Shown: positions 17,679 to 25,438 of the stretch, in pieces
Layout of the letters: each line of letters starts with the position of its first letter
How positions within the stretch are numbered: position 1 is the stretch's first letter
Assembly (NCBI RefSeq): GCF_001683795.1
Contig: NZ_LIGX01000037.1
Span: 1 to 64,000, forward strand
Length of the DNA: 64,000 nucleotides
Reading direction: 5' to 3'
Source of the DNA: Neoakkermansia glycaniphila
Lineage (GTDB): Bacteria; Verrucomicrobiota; Verrucomicrobiia; Verrucomicrobiales; Akkermansiaceae
Program-made: the position numbers and the translations under genes
The notes under the pieces: generated by a model
What the model saw: only the letters and a program-made list of their open reading frames with translations
What the model was told of the DNA's origin: nothing
Databases searched by the model: none

Positions 17679-17751
17679 GCGTCGATGCTGGTGTCCGTCG
17701 TTCTTTTCGGGCCTTTTCCTCCGAATAGTGTCCAGGTTCGGAACTTTCCGT

Positions 17752-18828
17752 TCAGTCTTTGGTAGTCGGTACAGCTTCGAGAAGTTTCCGAGTCATTTTG
17801 GCGAGGCCCTGCACGACTTCGGCATACTCCCGGTAGTCGATTTTTTCAGGGGTATCGCTCGTTTCATGGTAATCGTCGCTGCGCAGGTAGGCTGTGTCCG
17901 TGACAGCGAAGGAGGGGATGCCGTATTTCATGTATGACCAGTCGTCCGACCATGCAACGCCTTTCGTATAGTATGGGAAAGCAGCGGAGCGCACCGGGAA
18001 ACGGCATTGTTCCGTGAAGAGGGACGCGCATCGGCGCGAGAAGTCCCGCCCGGTGTTGGTGGACATGAAGGCGACATAGTCACAGCGGTCGGGCAGTCCG
18101 GCCATGCCGGCGACCATGGCCGTTTTCCGTTTTTTGTTGACGCGAGGAGAGTAGCATCCGAGTGTTTCCGGCGTGTACATGCCCATGATGTTGTTTTTGC
18201 CCAGTTCCTTGACGATTCGGCCGGCATGGACGAGGGAACCCATGGCTTCCGTCTGGAAGAAGGGCGGTTCTTCGTTGGCGTAGCAGACGAAGACGATGCC
18301 GCTCCGCGTGGGCAGGTGGCGGAAGATGCGGGCCAACTCCAGCACGGCGGCAATGCCCGAGCCGTTGTCGTTGGCTCCGGGGGTGCCCGTTTTGCCGGGA
18401 ATGAGGCCGTTCGTGTCGTGCCAGTTTTTCATGCCGGCACGGGTGTCGTAGTGCGCGCCGATGATGAGCCACGGAGCCTTCGGATCGGTGCCGGGCCTGC
18501 GGACTTCGATGTTGACGGCCGTTTTCCCGGAGGCCGGGCCGAACCTGTCCTCCTTGCCGACGGTGAAGGCCTGCTGCTCCGGTTCATACCCCATGCTGCG
18601 GAATTCGTTGCATATGTAGTCGATGGCCTGTCGGTTGGCTTCTTCGTGGTACAGGTTGCGTTCGCCGATGGTGTCCGCCAGCGTGTAGATATGCCCTTTC
18701 AGGTTTTTCTGCAAGGCTTGCGTATCGGGAATGTGTCCTGAACCGCAGGGCTGGAAGAGCTGTGTGCAGGCGATGGGCAGGACGGCGAGCAGGGTGGAGA
18801 ACCCGGCAGTCAGGAGATTGCGTTTCAT
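17752..18828 (-). CDS. M28-family zinc metallopeptidase lipoprotein
   Basis: 358 residues with a lipobox (LPIAC). The M28 two-zinc site is visible: IIGAHYDT (His126), GANDNGSG (Asp154), ANEE (Glu186 as base, Glu187 as ligand) and SDDYHETSDTPE with the last His. M28 enzymes are aminopeptidases, carboxypeptidases or glutaminyl cyclases; which one this is cannot be settled from sequence. It is the last gene of the apparent minus-strand operon, 32 bases after the sialidase-like gene. Its need for zinc may link it to the importer at the head of the operon (inference). Confidence 0.85.
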   Translation of the reverse strand: MKRNLLTAGFSTLLAVLPIACTQLFQPCGSGHIPDTQALQKNLKGHIYTLADTIGERNLYHEEANRQAIDYICNEFRSMGYEPEQQAFTVGKEDRFGPASGKTAVNIEVRRPGTDPKAPWLIIGAHYDTRAGMKNWHDTNGLIPGKTGTPGANDNGSGIAAVLELARIFRHLPTRSGIVFVCYANEEPPFFQTEAMGSLVHAGRIVKELGKNNIMGMYTPETLGCYSPRVNKKRKTAMVAGMAGLPDRCDYVAFMSTNTGRDFSRRCASLFTEQCRFPVRSAAFPYYTKGVAWSDDWSYMKYGIPSFAVTDTAYLRSDDYHETSDTPEKIDYREYAEVVQGLAKMTRKLLEAVPTTKD

Positions 18829-18860
18829 CTTGGTTCGATGGCTGGGGGCGGCGGGGATGG

Positions 18861-20696
18861 CTATTGTTTGGAGTCTGCTCCGGCAGGTTTGCAGCCGACT
18901 CCTTCGATGAGTACGCCGCTATCCGGTGCGGGGGCCGCCGAGATGTAGTGGATGTAGCTGATTCCGTTGGGCGAAGGGTTCAGTTGCTTCAACGTTTCGG
19001 CTTTTGCTCCATCGATACTGAGTGTGCAGGTACCCTGTTTTTTCGCACTTTTTGTTTCGTTGTCGATGTTCCAGTTGAATTCGACCGTGTACCATGTGTC
19101 GGGTTTCAGGGTGATATTGCCGATTTTATCGCCCGGGGCCAGTTTGACGGTGAAGAGCGCCTGTTCCGGCGTCGTGGTGTCGCATGCGTTGAACAGGCGG
19201 TCGCACAGGGAAAGGTGGACTCCTCCGCTGTCTTTCGGGAAACGGATGCGGGTAGCGGCCCGGCCTGCGAAACCGAGGTTGGGGATGTTCCATGTGGCTC
19301 CGCCCGCGCGGTAGTCTGCTCCGGTCTGCTGATTGACGAGGGTGTCGTCATCCATGAAGCGGAGGGAGATGACCTTGGCTCCGCCCTTGTCGGGATGGCG
19401 TTCGACGGTGGCGGAGGGTTTGCGGTTGTAGGCGCAGTGTTTTTTGATGACGGGGAGGTACGTGTGGGCTGTCCATTCGTCCAGTCCCGTTTTGGTGATG
19501 TTGCTGTTTCGGGTGTTTTCCGAGATCCAGTTTTCATCGACGATGACCATGCGGCGGTGTTCGGGGTGCTGGCCGAGGCTGACGAGGATTTTTCCTTTGC
19601 CGAGATCGACGACTTCGCTCTGATGGCTGCCGCGGTCCGTGCCCGGCATGTCGCCGTAGTTGGCATCGTTACGGTGGGAATTCAGGTAGATTTCACGGAA
19701 TCCGTACCATGTTTTGCCGTCGTCGTCCGACAGGGCGATGTGATGGGAGTCGCGGTTGGTGAAGACATCTTCCCAAGCGTCGTTGCGTCCGTGGTTGACT
19801 TCGGGCAGGGCTGCGGTGTTTGTCCATGTGGCGTACAGTTTGCCGTTTTCGAGCCTGCCGACAGTAATCATGGTGAGGGTGCCGAAGAAGCGGGAAGGTT
19901 CGGGATCGGACCATGTTTCTCCCTTGTCTTTGGAGTATGATTGCCAGTGCTGGTCATGGGCTGTGCGGACGAGAGCCCAGAGCCTGCCATCCTTGAGTTC
20001 AACGACAGTGGCTTCTACGCCTCCGTTATGCCAGCGTGCACCCTTGTCGCGTGAGGAAGGCGTGTATTTGCCGACGGTGATGCGTCCTTTGGACGTGCGC
20101 CATGTCAGGCCTCCGTCGTCCGAGATGTGAAACCATGTGCCTTTGCTCTTGTCGTGTGCAGGGATGATGATGCGGCGCCCTTTGTCTACGGCAAGAGGAT
20201 TGCGCATGATGCCGCCGAGCTTGACGAAGTTTTTCTGCTTTTCCTTGTCCTCCCATTTGGGTTCGAGTTTTCCGTCTTTGGTGACGGCGGACCAAGGGCC
20301 ATCAATTTTTTTGGACATGAAGACAAAGCCGTTGATCGGCTGGACCCGGATGAACATTTTCTGTTTCGGAAGCCATGTGATGGCCGGGGATTCAATGGGA
20401 ATGCCGCCGAAATTGGGAGGATAGGCTTGCGGCGTTTTCGTTTTCTGCCATGTTTGGCCGTTGTCGCGGCTGACGAGCATGTTCAGAGGGCCGTTGCCAC
20501 GGTCGCCCGAGTAATGGCGGATTTCTTTCGGGCCGATGCGGATGAGGCCGCGGCTGCCGTCCGAGGGGGGCGTCGCGACGACAGCGGGTTCCGGCGCTGC
20601 CGCCCATGCAGCAGGAAGGGAGGCAACAGCGGCGAGGCTTGCCAGAAGAAGGCTGAACGGTACGTTACGGTTGAACTGGTTGTGCATGGTCGTCAT
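18861..20696 (-). CDS. Secreted sialidase-superfamily protein (BNR repeats, LamG-like C-terminus)
   Basis: About 611 residues with a signal peptide (SLLLASLAAVASLPAAWA). Four Asp-box repeats of the six-bladed sialidase propeller are seen: SRDNGQTW, SDDGGLTW, SKDKGETW and SDDDGKTW. An Arg cluster follows the signal (RGLIRIGPKEIRHYSGDRG), and a canonical FRIP motif is replaced by LIRIG. The C-terminal 170 residues look like a concanavalin-type sandwich (TWYTVEFNWNID). The fold is well supported; sialic-acid hydrolysis is likely from context (GH20 next door) but not certain. ATG 20696 overlaps the end of the GH20 gene, which points to coupled translation. Confidence 0.8.
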   Translation of the reverse strand: MTTMHNQFNRNVPFSLLLASLAAVASLPAAWAAAPEPAVVATPPSDGSRGLIRIGPKEIRHYSGDRGNGPLNMLVSRDNGQTWQKTKTPQAYPPNFGGIPIESPAITWLPKQKMFIRVQPINGFVFMSKKIDGPWSAVTKDGKLEPKWEDKEKQKNFVKLGGIMRNPLAVDKGRRIIIPAHDKSKGTWFHISDDGGLTWRTSKGRITVGKYTPSSRDKGARWHNGGVEATVVELKDGRLWALVRTAHDQHWQSYSKDKGETWSDPEPSRFFGTLTMITVGRLENGKLYATWTNTAALPEVNHGRNDAWEDVFTNRDSHHIALSDDDGKTWYGFREIYLNSHRNDANYGDMPGTDRGSHQSEVVDLGKGKILVSLGQHPEHRRMVIVDENWISENTRNSNITKTGLDEWTAHTYLPVIKKHCAYNRKPSATVERHPDKGGAKVISLRFMDDDTLVNQQTGADYRAGGATWNIPNLGFAGRAATRIRFPKDSGGVHLSLCDRLFNACDTTTPEQALFTVKLAPGDKIGNITLKPDTWYTVEFNWNIDNETKSAKKQGTCTLSIDGAKAETLKQLNPSPNGISYIHYISAAPAPDSGVLIEGVGCKPAGADSKQ

Positions 20697-22281
20697 GGTT
20701 TGGGTCAAGGGTTCTGTAATTGATGTTGCGTTTATCGAAAAGTTTCAAGTAAGGGGCGAGGCGTTGCCGGAAATCGGAGAACGAGGTCGAAGGGCTTCCC
20801 CATGCCTTTTCCGCGAGAGCGAAGCCGCGGGGCCATGCCATGTATTCGAGTTGGCGTTTATTCTGGATGTATTCCGTCCAGAGGTTGCCCTGTATGCCGA
20901 GTATGTTCGCGATGTCCGGCAACGGCGTATAATCGAAGACGCGTTCAAGCGTGATGTGGCCTCCGATGGCCTTCGGTTCTTTGGCCGGATCGCCTTGATA
21001 GTAGTCGAAATAGAAGTGGGATGACGGGGTGAGGATGACGGGCGTTCCGCCCTGCGATGCCTGCACGCCTTTTTGTTCCTCTCTCCAGAGCATCATGATG
21101 GGGCCTTTGAGGCCGGCCTCGAAGGCTTCGTCCCATGCGATGGATTCCCGCCCGTTGTCTTTCAGGAACAGGACGATGTCTTTCATGAACCCTGCCTGCA
21201 ACTCCGGCGTGGTCGAGATGCCGAGGGCGCTCATGCGCGCCCGGCAGAGGCCGCAGTTCTGCCCGCACCCGGGCATGACCTCGTCACCGCCGATATGGAT
21301 CGGCGTGCCGGGAGGGAAAATATCCATCAGTTCGGTCAGGATGTCTTTGACGAAGGTGAGGGATTCGGCATTGCCCATGCAGAGATTGTCGTGGCCGCGA
21401 AGTCCGTTGTCCTGCGGGTCGAAATCCGAGCAGCCGAGGGCCGGGTATGCGAACAGGGCCGCGTAGGAATGCCCCGGAAGGTCAATTTCCGGAACGATGC
21501 GAATATGGCGCAGGGCTGCATACGCAATGAGTTGCCGGAGATCATCCTGCGTATAAAAACCTCCATAGACTTCTCCTTCCTGTTGGTCTGGCCCCAGCAA
21601 GGTGTTGCGCCAGTTCCATTCTTCCTTGCGGGCATCCCTGCGCCATGCGGAGATGTCCGTCAGGCGGGGATATTTCTTGATTTCCAGCCGCCAGCCGGGG
21701 CCGTCCGTCAAGTGGAGATGCAGGTTGTTGAGTTTGGCGAGAGCCATCGCATCGATCAGTTCCTCGACATCCTCCTTCGGGAAGAAATGGCGGGAGACGT
21801 CGAGATGGAGTCCTCGCCATGCGTATTTCGGCGCATCGTCGATAAACAGAGGGGGAATGAGGTAGCCCTTGTCCGTCTTGTATTCTTCAAGCAGGGCGGT
21901 CAGCGTCTGGATGCCGTAGAAGAAACCGCTCGGCGAGCTGGCACGCAGCTGGATGCGTGGCATGCCGTTGTTGTCTGCAAAGACGAGGAGCCTGTAGCCT
22001 CCTTCCGGCAGGTCGCCCGATGTGCCTTTGTACACCCACGGGTTATAGTACAGCAGGGAGATGCAGGGGGCTCCCTTGTCCAGAGGCGGGCAGAAGCCCA
22101 TGGCGGATGCGGTCCGGAGTTCCCTCATGCCCTCTTCATCGCCGGAGGCTTGCATGGACAGCGGAAAATGGAGCGGGGGCGCGGAGGAGACCTCCATTTT
22201 GGCCGGCTGGGGGACGACAGCTTCGGCAAGGCTGCAGGCGAAGAACAGGAGCAGGGAGAGAATGAAAGCAGGGAGAGACAT
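20665..22281 (-). CDS. GH20 beta-N-acetylhexosaminidase
   Basis: 538 residues with a signal peptide (ILSLLLFFACSLAEA). The GH20 TIM barrel is clear: GLHLDVSRHFFPKEDVEELIDAMALAKLNNLHLHLTD, then HIGGDEVMPGC with the catalytic Asp333-Glu334 pair of the substrate-assisted mechanism. It removes terminal beta-GlcNAc/GalNAc from glycans such as mucin O-glycans. The start lies 6 bases after the stop of the metal-ABC permease, and the stop overlaps the start of the sialidase-like gene. It is therefore in the middle of the apparent operon. No Shine-Dalgarno sequence is seen. Confidence 0.93.
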   Translation of the reverse strand: MSLPAFILSLLLFFACSLAEAVVPQPAKMEVSSAPPLHFPLSMQASGDEEGMRELRTASAMGFCPPLDKGAPCISLLYYNPWVYKGTSGDLPEGGYRLLVFADNNGMPRIQLRASSPSGFFYGIQTLTALLEEYKTDKGYLIPPLFIDDAPKYAWRGLHLDVSRHFFPKEDVEELIDAMALAKLNNLHLHLTDGPGWRLEIKKYPRLTDISAWRRDARKEEWNWRNTLLGPDQQEGEVYGGFYTQDDLRQLIAYAALRHIRIVPEIDLPGHSYAALFAYPALGCSDFDPQDNGLRGHDNLCMGNAESLTFVKDILTELMDIFPPGTPIHIGGDEVMPGCGQNCGLCRARMSALGISTTPELQAGFMKDIVLFLKDNGRESIAWDEAFEAGLKGPIMMLWREEQKGVQASQGGTPVILTPSSHFYFDYYQGDPAKEPKAIGGHITLERVFDYTPLPDIANILGIQGNLWTEYIQNKRQLEYMAWPRGFALAEKAWGSPSTSFSDFRQRLAPYLKLFDKRNINYRTLDPNHDDHAQPVQP

Positions 22282-22287
22282 GGTTGT

Positions 22288-23130
22288 TCAGTGGATCAGG
22301 CGTTTCAGAAGGCCGTATTTCGGCGAAAAGATGTAGGCAAGGATAAAGCAGGCTCCGAGTACGAGGATGATCGTGGCTCCGAGATGCCAGCCGAGGGGGA
22401 AGGAGATGCAGAAGGCCAGAAGGGAACCGAGGCCGCCGATGAGCCCTCCGCCCCAGAAAAGCCATGAAGCCTTGTCCGTCAGCAGATACACGGTGGCTGC
22501 CGGAGCGACGAGAAGTCCGAGCGTGAGGAAGGCGCCGACAGCTTGCAGCGAAGAAACAAGGACGAGGATGATCAGGGCGAAGATGCCATAGCTGAACAGC
22601 CGTGACGGGATGCCGAGGGTGGAAGCTACCTGGGAGTCGAAAAGGTAGATGAGCAGGGGACGCTTCAATGCCGTGATGGAGAGGACGGCCACCGCGCTGA
22701 TGACGTAGGCCGTGATGAGGTCCGTATCCGACATGCTCATGATGCTGCCGAAGAGCCAGTCGTCGATTTTCTGCTGGAGGCCGAGTCGCACGAGAATGAT
22801 GTAGCCTGCGGCGAAGGCCGTCGTATGGAGGATGGAGAGCGCAGTATCGTGATCCAGCCGGGAGGTGCGGGAGACGAACAGGGAACCGAGGCCGATGAGC
22901 ATGGCCGCCATGACGGCGCCGATCAGGATGCTCATTTGCATGAAACCGAAGAGCAGAATAGCCAAGGCGATGCCCGGCAGCAGGGCGCAGGAGAGGGTGC
23001 CGATTTGCAGGGAGGAGCGCTTCAGCACGACGAGCGCGCTGACGAATCCGTTGGCGAAGCCGATGGTGGCGCAGGCCCAGACGGAGCGCTGGGCGATGGG
23101 TTCGTTCAGGAATTGGAGGAAATCGTTCAT
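22288..23130 (-). CDS. Zinc/manganese-type ABC transporter permease
   Basis: 280 residues with about eight or nine membrane helices. FANGFVSALVVLKRSSLQIGTLSCALLPGIALAILL and LVSSLQAVGAFLTLGLLVAPAAT are typical of ABC-3 family permeases (ZnuB/MntB/TroC). It forms the inner-membrane channel for Zn or Mn uptake with the ATPase encoded just upstream. Start and stop overlap the ATPase gene as ATGA. ATG 23130 is chosen because longer in-frame extensions would run over most of the ATPase gene. Confidence 0.9.
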   Translation of the reverse strand: MNDFLQFLNEPIAQRSVWACATIGFANGFVSALVVLKRSSLQIGTLSCALLPGIALAILLFGFMQMSILIGAVMAAMLIGLGSLFVSRTSRLDHDTALSILHTTAFAAGYIILVRLGLQQKIDDWLFGSIMSMSDTDLITAYVISAVAVLSITALKRPLLIYLFDSQVASTLGIPSRLFSYGIFALIILVLVSSLQAVGAFLTLGLLVAPAATVYLLTDKASWLFWGGGLIGGLGSLLAFCISFPLGWHLGATIILVLGACFILAYIFSPKYGLLKRLIH

Positions 23131-23897
23131 GGCGTGGAATCCTCCTTGTGGAAGGCGCGGGAGATATGGGCGGGAGTGAGCACCTGCCGGGTGTCTTCGA
23201 AGGCAATGACCTGCCTGTTCAACAGGAGAGTCTGGTCGAAAATGAGCGGAGCGGAGTTCAAATCGTGATGGGATGCGATGATGAGGCGGCCTTCCGCTGC
23301 GAGGGATCGCAGCAGGCCGCCGAGGGTCTCGGTGCTTGGCAGGTCGAGCCCGGTGAAAGGTTCGTCGAGAAGCAGGAGATGGGCTTCCTGTGCGATGGCG
23401 CGGGCGAGGAAGGCGCGCTGCTGCTGGCCGCCGGAGAGAGCGCCGATCTGCCGGTTGCGGAGTTCGTTCAGATTCAGGGAGTCGATGGCCTTGTCCACGA
23501 TCTCGCGGTCGTGCCTGCTGAATTTGCCCCAAATGCCGATGGAAGGGTAGCGGCCCATCTCCACCAGATCCCGTACGGTGAGGGGGAAGCTCCAGTCCAC
23601 ATCGGAGCGCTGGGGCAGGTAGGCGATTTCATGCGGGCAGGATTGCAGCGGCTGCCCGTTCCACGTGATGCTTCCTCGAGTGAGCGGCATCAACCCGGCC
23701 ATCAGGCGGAGCAGGGTGGATTTGCCTGCTCCGTTCGGGCCGACGAGGGCGAGCGTGTGGCCGCAGACCGTGCTGAACGTGATGTCGTCCAGAGCGACGA
23801 CCTGCCCGTAGCGGGCCGTCACGCCTTCGACGCTGAGCCTGTGGGCATCGGCGTGTTCATGGCCGCCTCCCCAGCAAATATGGTCGTGTGCTACCAT
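23127..23897 (-). CDS. Zinc/manganese-type ABC transporter ATPase with His-rich N-terminus
   Basis: 256 residues with Walker A GPNGAGKST, signature LSGGQQQR, Walker B LLLLDEP and H-loop ASHHD. It powers metal import with the adjacent permease. The first 20 residues are rich in His (HDHICWGGGHEHADAHRL), which could bind Zn on the cytoplasmic side; this is inference. ATG 23897 overlaps the end of the preceding small gene by seven bases. Confidence 0.9.
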   Translation of the reverse strand: MVAHDHICWGGGHEHADAHRLSVEGVTARYGQVVALDDITFSTVCGHTLALVGPNGAGKSTLLRLMAGLMPLTRGSITWNGQPLQSCPHEIAYLPQRSDVDWSFPLTVRDLVEMGRYPSIGIWGKFSRHDREIVDKAIDSLNLNELRNRQIGALSGGQQQRAFLARAIAQEAHLLLLDEPFTGLDLPSTETLGGLLRSLAAEGRLIIASHHDLNSAPLIFDQTLLLNRQVIAFEDTRQVLTPAHISRAFHKEDSTP

Positions 23898-24334
23898 GTG
23901 AAGGAAAAAGTATCGTGAAGTTTGCTCCCTGTCGTCCAGCGCGTGGCGGCACGGGTTTCGGCGGCGGGCGGTTCCAGCTCCAGAGTGACGGCTTCGTTGG
24001 CGTTCGGATCTGCCTGGCCGGGCCATTCTGCTTCCACTGTCCATTCGACAGTGTGTCGATCCTGTGGGAGATCGACATCCGTTTCCCAGGGGGAGGATTC
24101 TCCGGGCGGCAGAACGGCTATCGTCCTGCTCCGGTCGGTAATGCGGAGCGTAGCCGGTTTTCCCGTAAAGCGGACGGTCAGGACGGCGGGCGCCGTTTCC
24201 TGCTCGACATGCGATGCCGGGGTGTTTGCCGGCTGGGCGGGGGCGGACGGGTGCAGCATGTTCCACAGCGGCAGGCCCAGCAGCACCATGCCGATCAATG
24301 CCAGCAGAAAATGGAACCTTGGGGACGAGTGCAT
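23891..24334 (-). CDS. Unknown membrane-anchored protein inside the metal-importer operon
   Basis: 147 residues, not recognised. One N-terminal membrane segment (FLLALIGMVLLGLPLW) is followed by a Pro/Ala-rich linker and a small beta-rich domain (AVLTVRFTGKPATLRITDRSRTIAVLPPGESSPWETDVDLP...HTVEWTVEAEWPG). The domain probably lies in the periplasm. No cysteine pair or His cluster is seen. Its position between the binding protein and the ATPase, with overlap to the latter, suggests a role with the importer. Confidence 0.6.
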   Translation of the reverse strand: MHSSPRFHFLLALIGMVLLGLPLWNMLHPSAPAQPANTPASHVEQETAPAVLTVRFTGKPATLRITDRSRTIAVLPPGESSPWETDVDLPQDRHTVEWTVEAEWPGQADPNANEAVTLELEPPAAETRAATRWTTGSKLHDTFSFTW

Positions 24335-24379
24335 GGCAGAGCGAGGGAATGCAGGAGGACAGAATGGAGAAACAAGCGG

Positions 24380-25288
24380 TTATTTCTTGTTTTGAAGGAG
24401 TTTTTGCATCGTTTCCACGTTGTACCGGAACATGGTGGGAAAATCGTGACGGTCAGCTGACAGGCCGTCCGTAATCAGGGGAGCTGTCGGCACGCCGAGC
24501 TGCCGGGCGATGGTATCAAGCATCTTCGGGCTGGCGTTCACCTCGGTGAAAATGGCCGGTATCTTCTGCTCCCTCAACCGGGCGAGAATGGAGGCAAGGC
24601 GCGCCGTATTGCCTTCGTCTTCGCGTGAAATGCCCTGAATGGGAATCATGCGGAAACCGTACTCCTTGCAGAAATGGCCCATCGCGGCGTGTCCCGTGAC
24701 GAGAACCCGGTTTTCGGCGGGAATCGCAGTGACGGTACTGCGCGCCCATGCGTTCAGCTCGTCCATCTCGCGGTTCCATTGTTTGAGGTTCTCCTTGTAG
24801 GAGGCGGCGTGTTCGGGATCAAGCTTCGACAACTCGGCCGCTAGGGAGCGTGCGGCGCGTTTCATATTGCCGGGTGTGTGCCACCAGTGGGGATCGTTGG
24901 GACCGTGGTTGCAGCAATCGTCGTCGTGTTCGTGCTCGGCATGCGATCCGCCGTCCTGCACGGGCACATCCGGCACGGAGGCGCCGAGATCGAGAATGCG
25001 AGTCGTTGCGGGCAGGGAATCCTTCAGTCGGCCGAGGTAGGGCTCAAGCTGCTTGCCGGAGGCCAGTACCAGCCGGGCGCCGGAAGCCGCCGCCATCTCG
25101 CGGGTCGTCGGTTCGAATGCGTGAAGATTTCCCGCCGGTTTCAGCAGATCGACTACTTCGACCTGTTCGCCGCCGATTTTTCTCGCCATATCGCCGAGCA
25201 AAGGGTGCAAAGCCGCTACCTTGACCTCAGCCGCCACGAGAACAAAAGCACTCACCAAATAAGCCGCAAGACATGACAAATATTTCAC
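24380..25288 (-). CDS. Zinc-type ABC transporter substrate-binding protein
   Basis: 302 residues from a GTG start. The leader (VKYLSCLAAYLVSAFVLVAA) looks like a signal peptide. The cluster A-I fold is shown by PAGNLHAFEPTTREM, a His/Asp/Cys loop (SHAEHEHDDDCCNHGPNDPHWW), VTGHAAMGHFCKEYG and the late TEVNASPKMLDTIARQLGV segment. The acidic His-rich loop is typical of zinc (ZnuA) rather than manganese proteins. GTG 25288 is preferred over an ATG at 25339 because it gives a proper signal peptide and sits six bases after a good -10 box. Confidence 0.88.
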   Translation of the reverse strand: MKYLSCLAAYLVSAFVLVAAEVKVAALHPLLGDMARKIGGEQVEVVDLLKPAGNLHAFEPTTREMAAASGARLVLASGKQLEPYLGRLKDSLPATTRILDLGASVPDVPVQDGGSHAEHEHDDDCCNHGPNDPHWWHTPGNMKRAARSLAAELSKLDPEHAASYKENLKQWNREMDELNAWARSTVTAIPAENRVLVTGHAAMGHFCKEYGFRMIPIQGISREDEGNTARLASILARLREQKIPAIFTEVNASPKMLDTIARQLGVPTAPLITDGLSADRHDFPTMFRYNVETMQKLLQNKK

Positions 25289-25296
25289 GTTGAAAT
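25282..25296. promoter_or_regulatory. Inverted repeat over the znuA-like start (candidate metal-regulator operator)
   Basis: ATTTCA-CGT-TGAAAT: perfect 6-bp half sites with a 3-base centre, covering the GTG start and touching the -10 box (25295-25300). A repressor bound here would block transcription. Which regulator binds is unknown; a Fur/Zur family protein is a guess from the gene content. Confidence 0.5.
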
Positions 25297-25323
25297 GATA
25301 TGCCAACTTTCGGGTTTGTGCAA
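25295..25323 (-). promoter_or_regulatory. Promoter of the metal-importer operon
   Basis: TTGCAC (25323-25318), 17-base spacer, TATCAT (25300-25295), then six bases to the GTG start. Predicted to give a leaderless transcript. Confidence 0.7.
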
Positions 25324-25376
25324 GCAAGGAAGAGGTCATAGCGCATCAATGAGAGTCGGCAGTGCGAGTGCATACG

Positions 25377-25412
25377 TAAAAACGCCGGAGGTCTGGGGAG
25401 ACTTCCGGCGTT
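25377..25412 (-). terminator. argJ terminator
   Basis: AACGCCGGAGGTCT (25381-25394) pairs with AGACTTCCGGCGTT (25399-25412) with one mismatch, followed by T5 on the minus strand. Confidence 0.88.
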
Positions 25413-25438
25413 TCGGTGAGGGGGGGTGGTGTGTCCGC

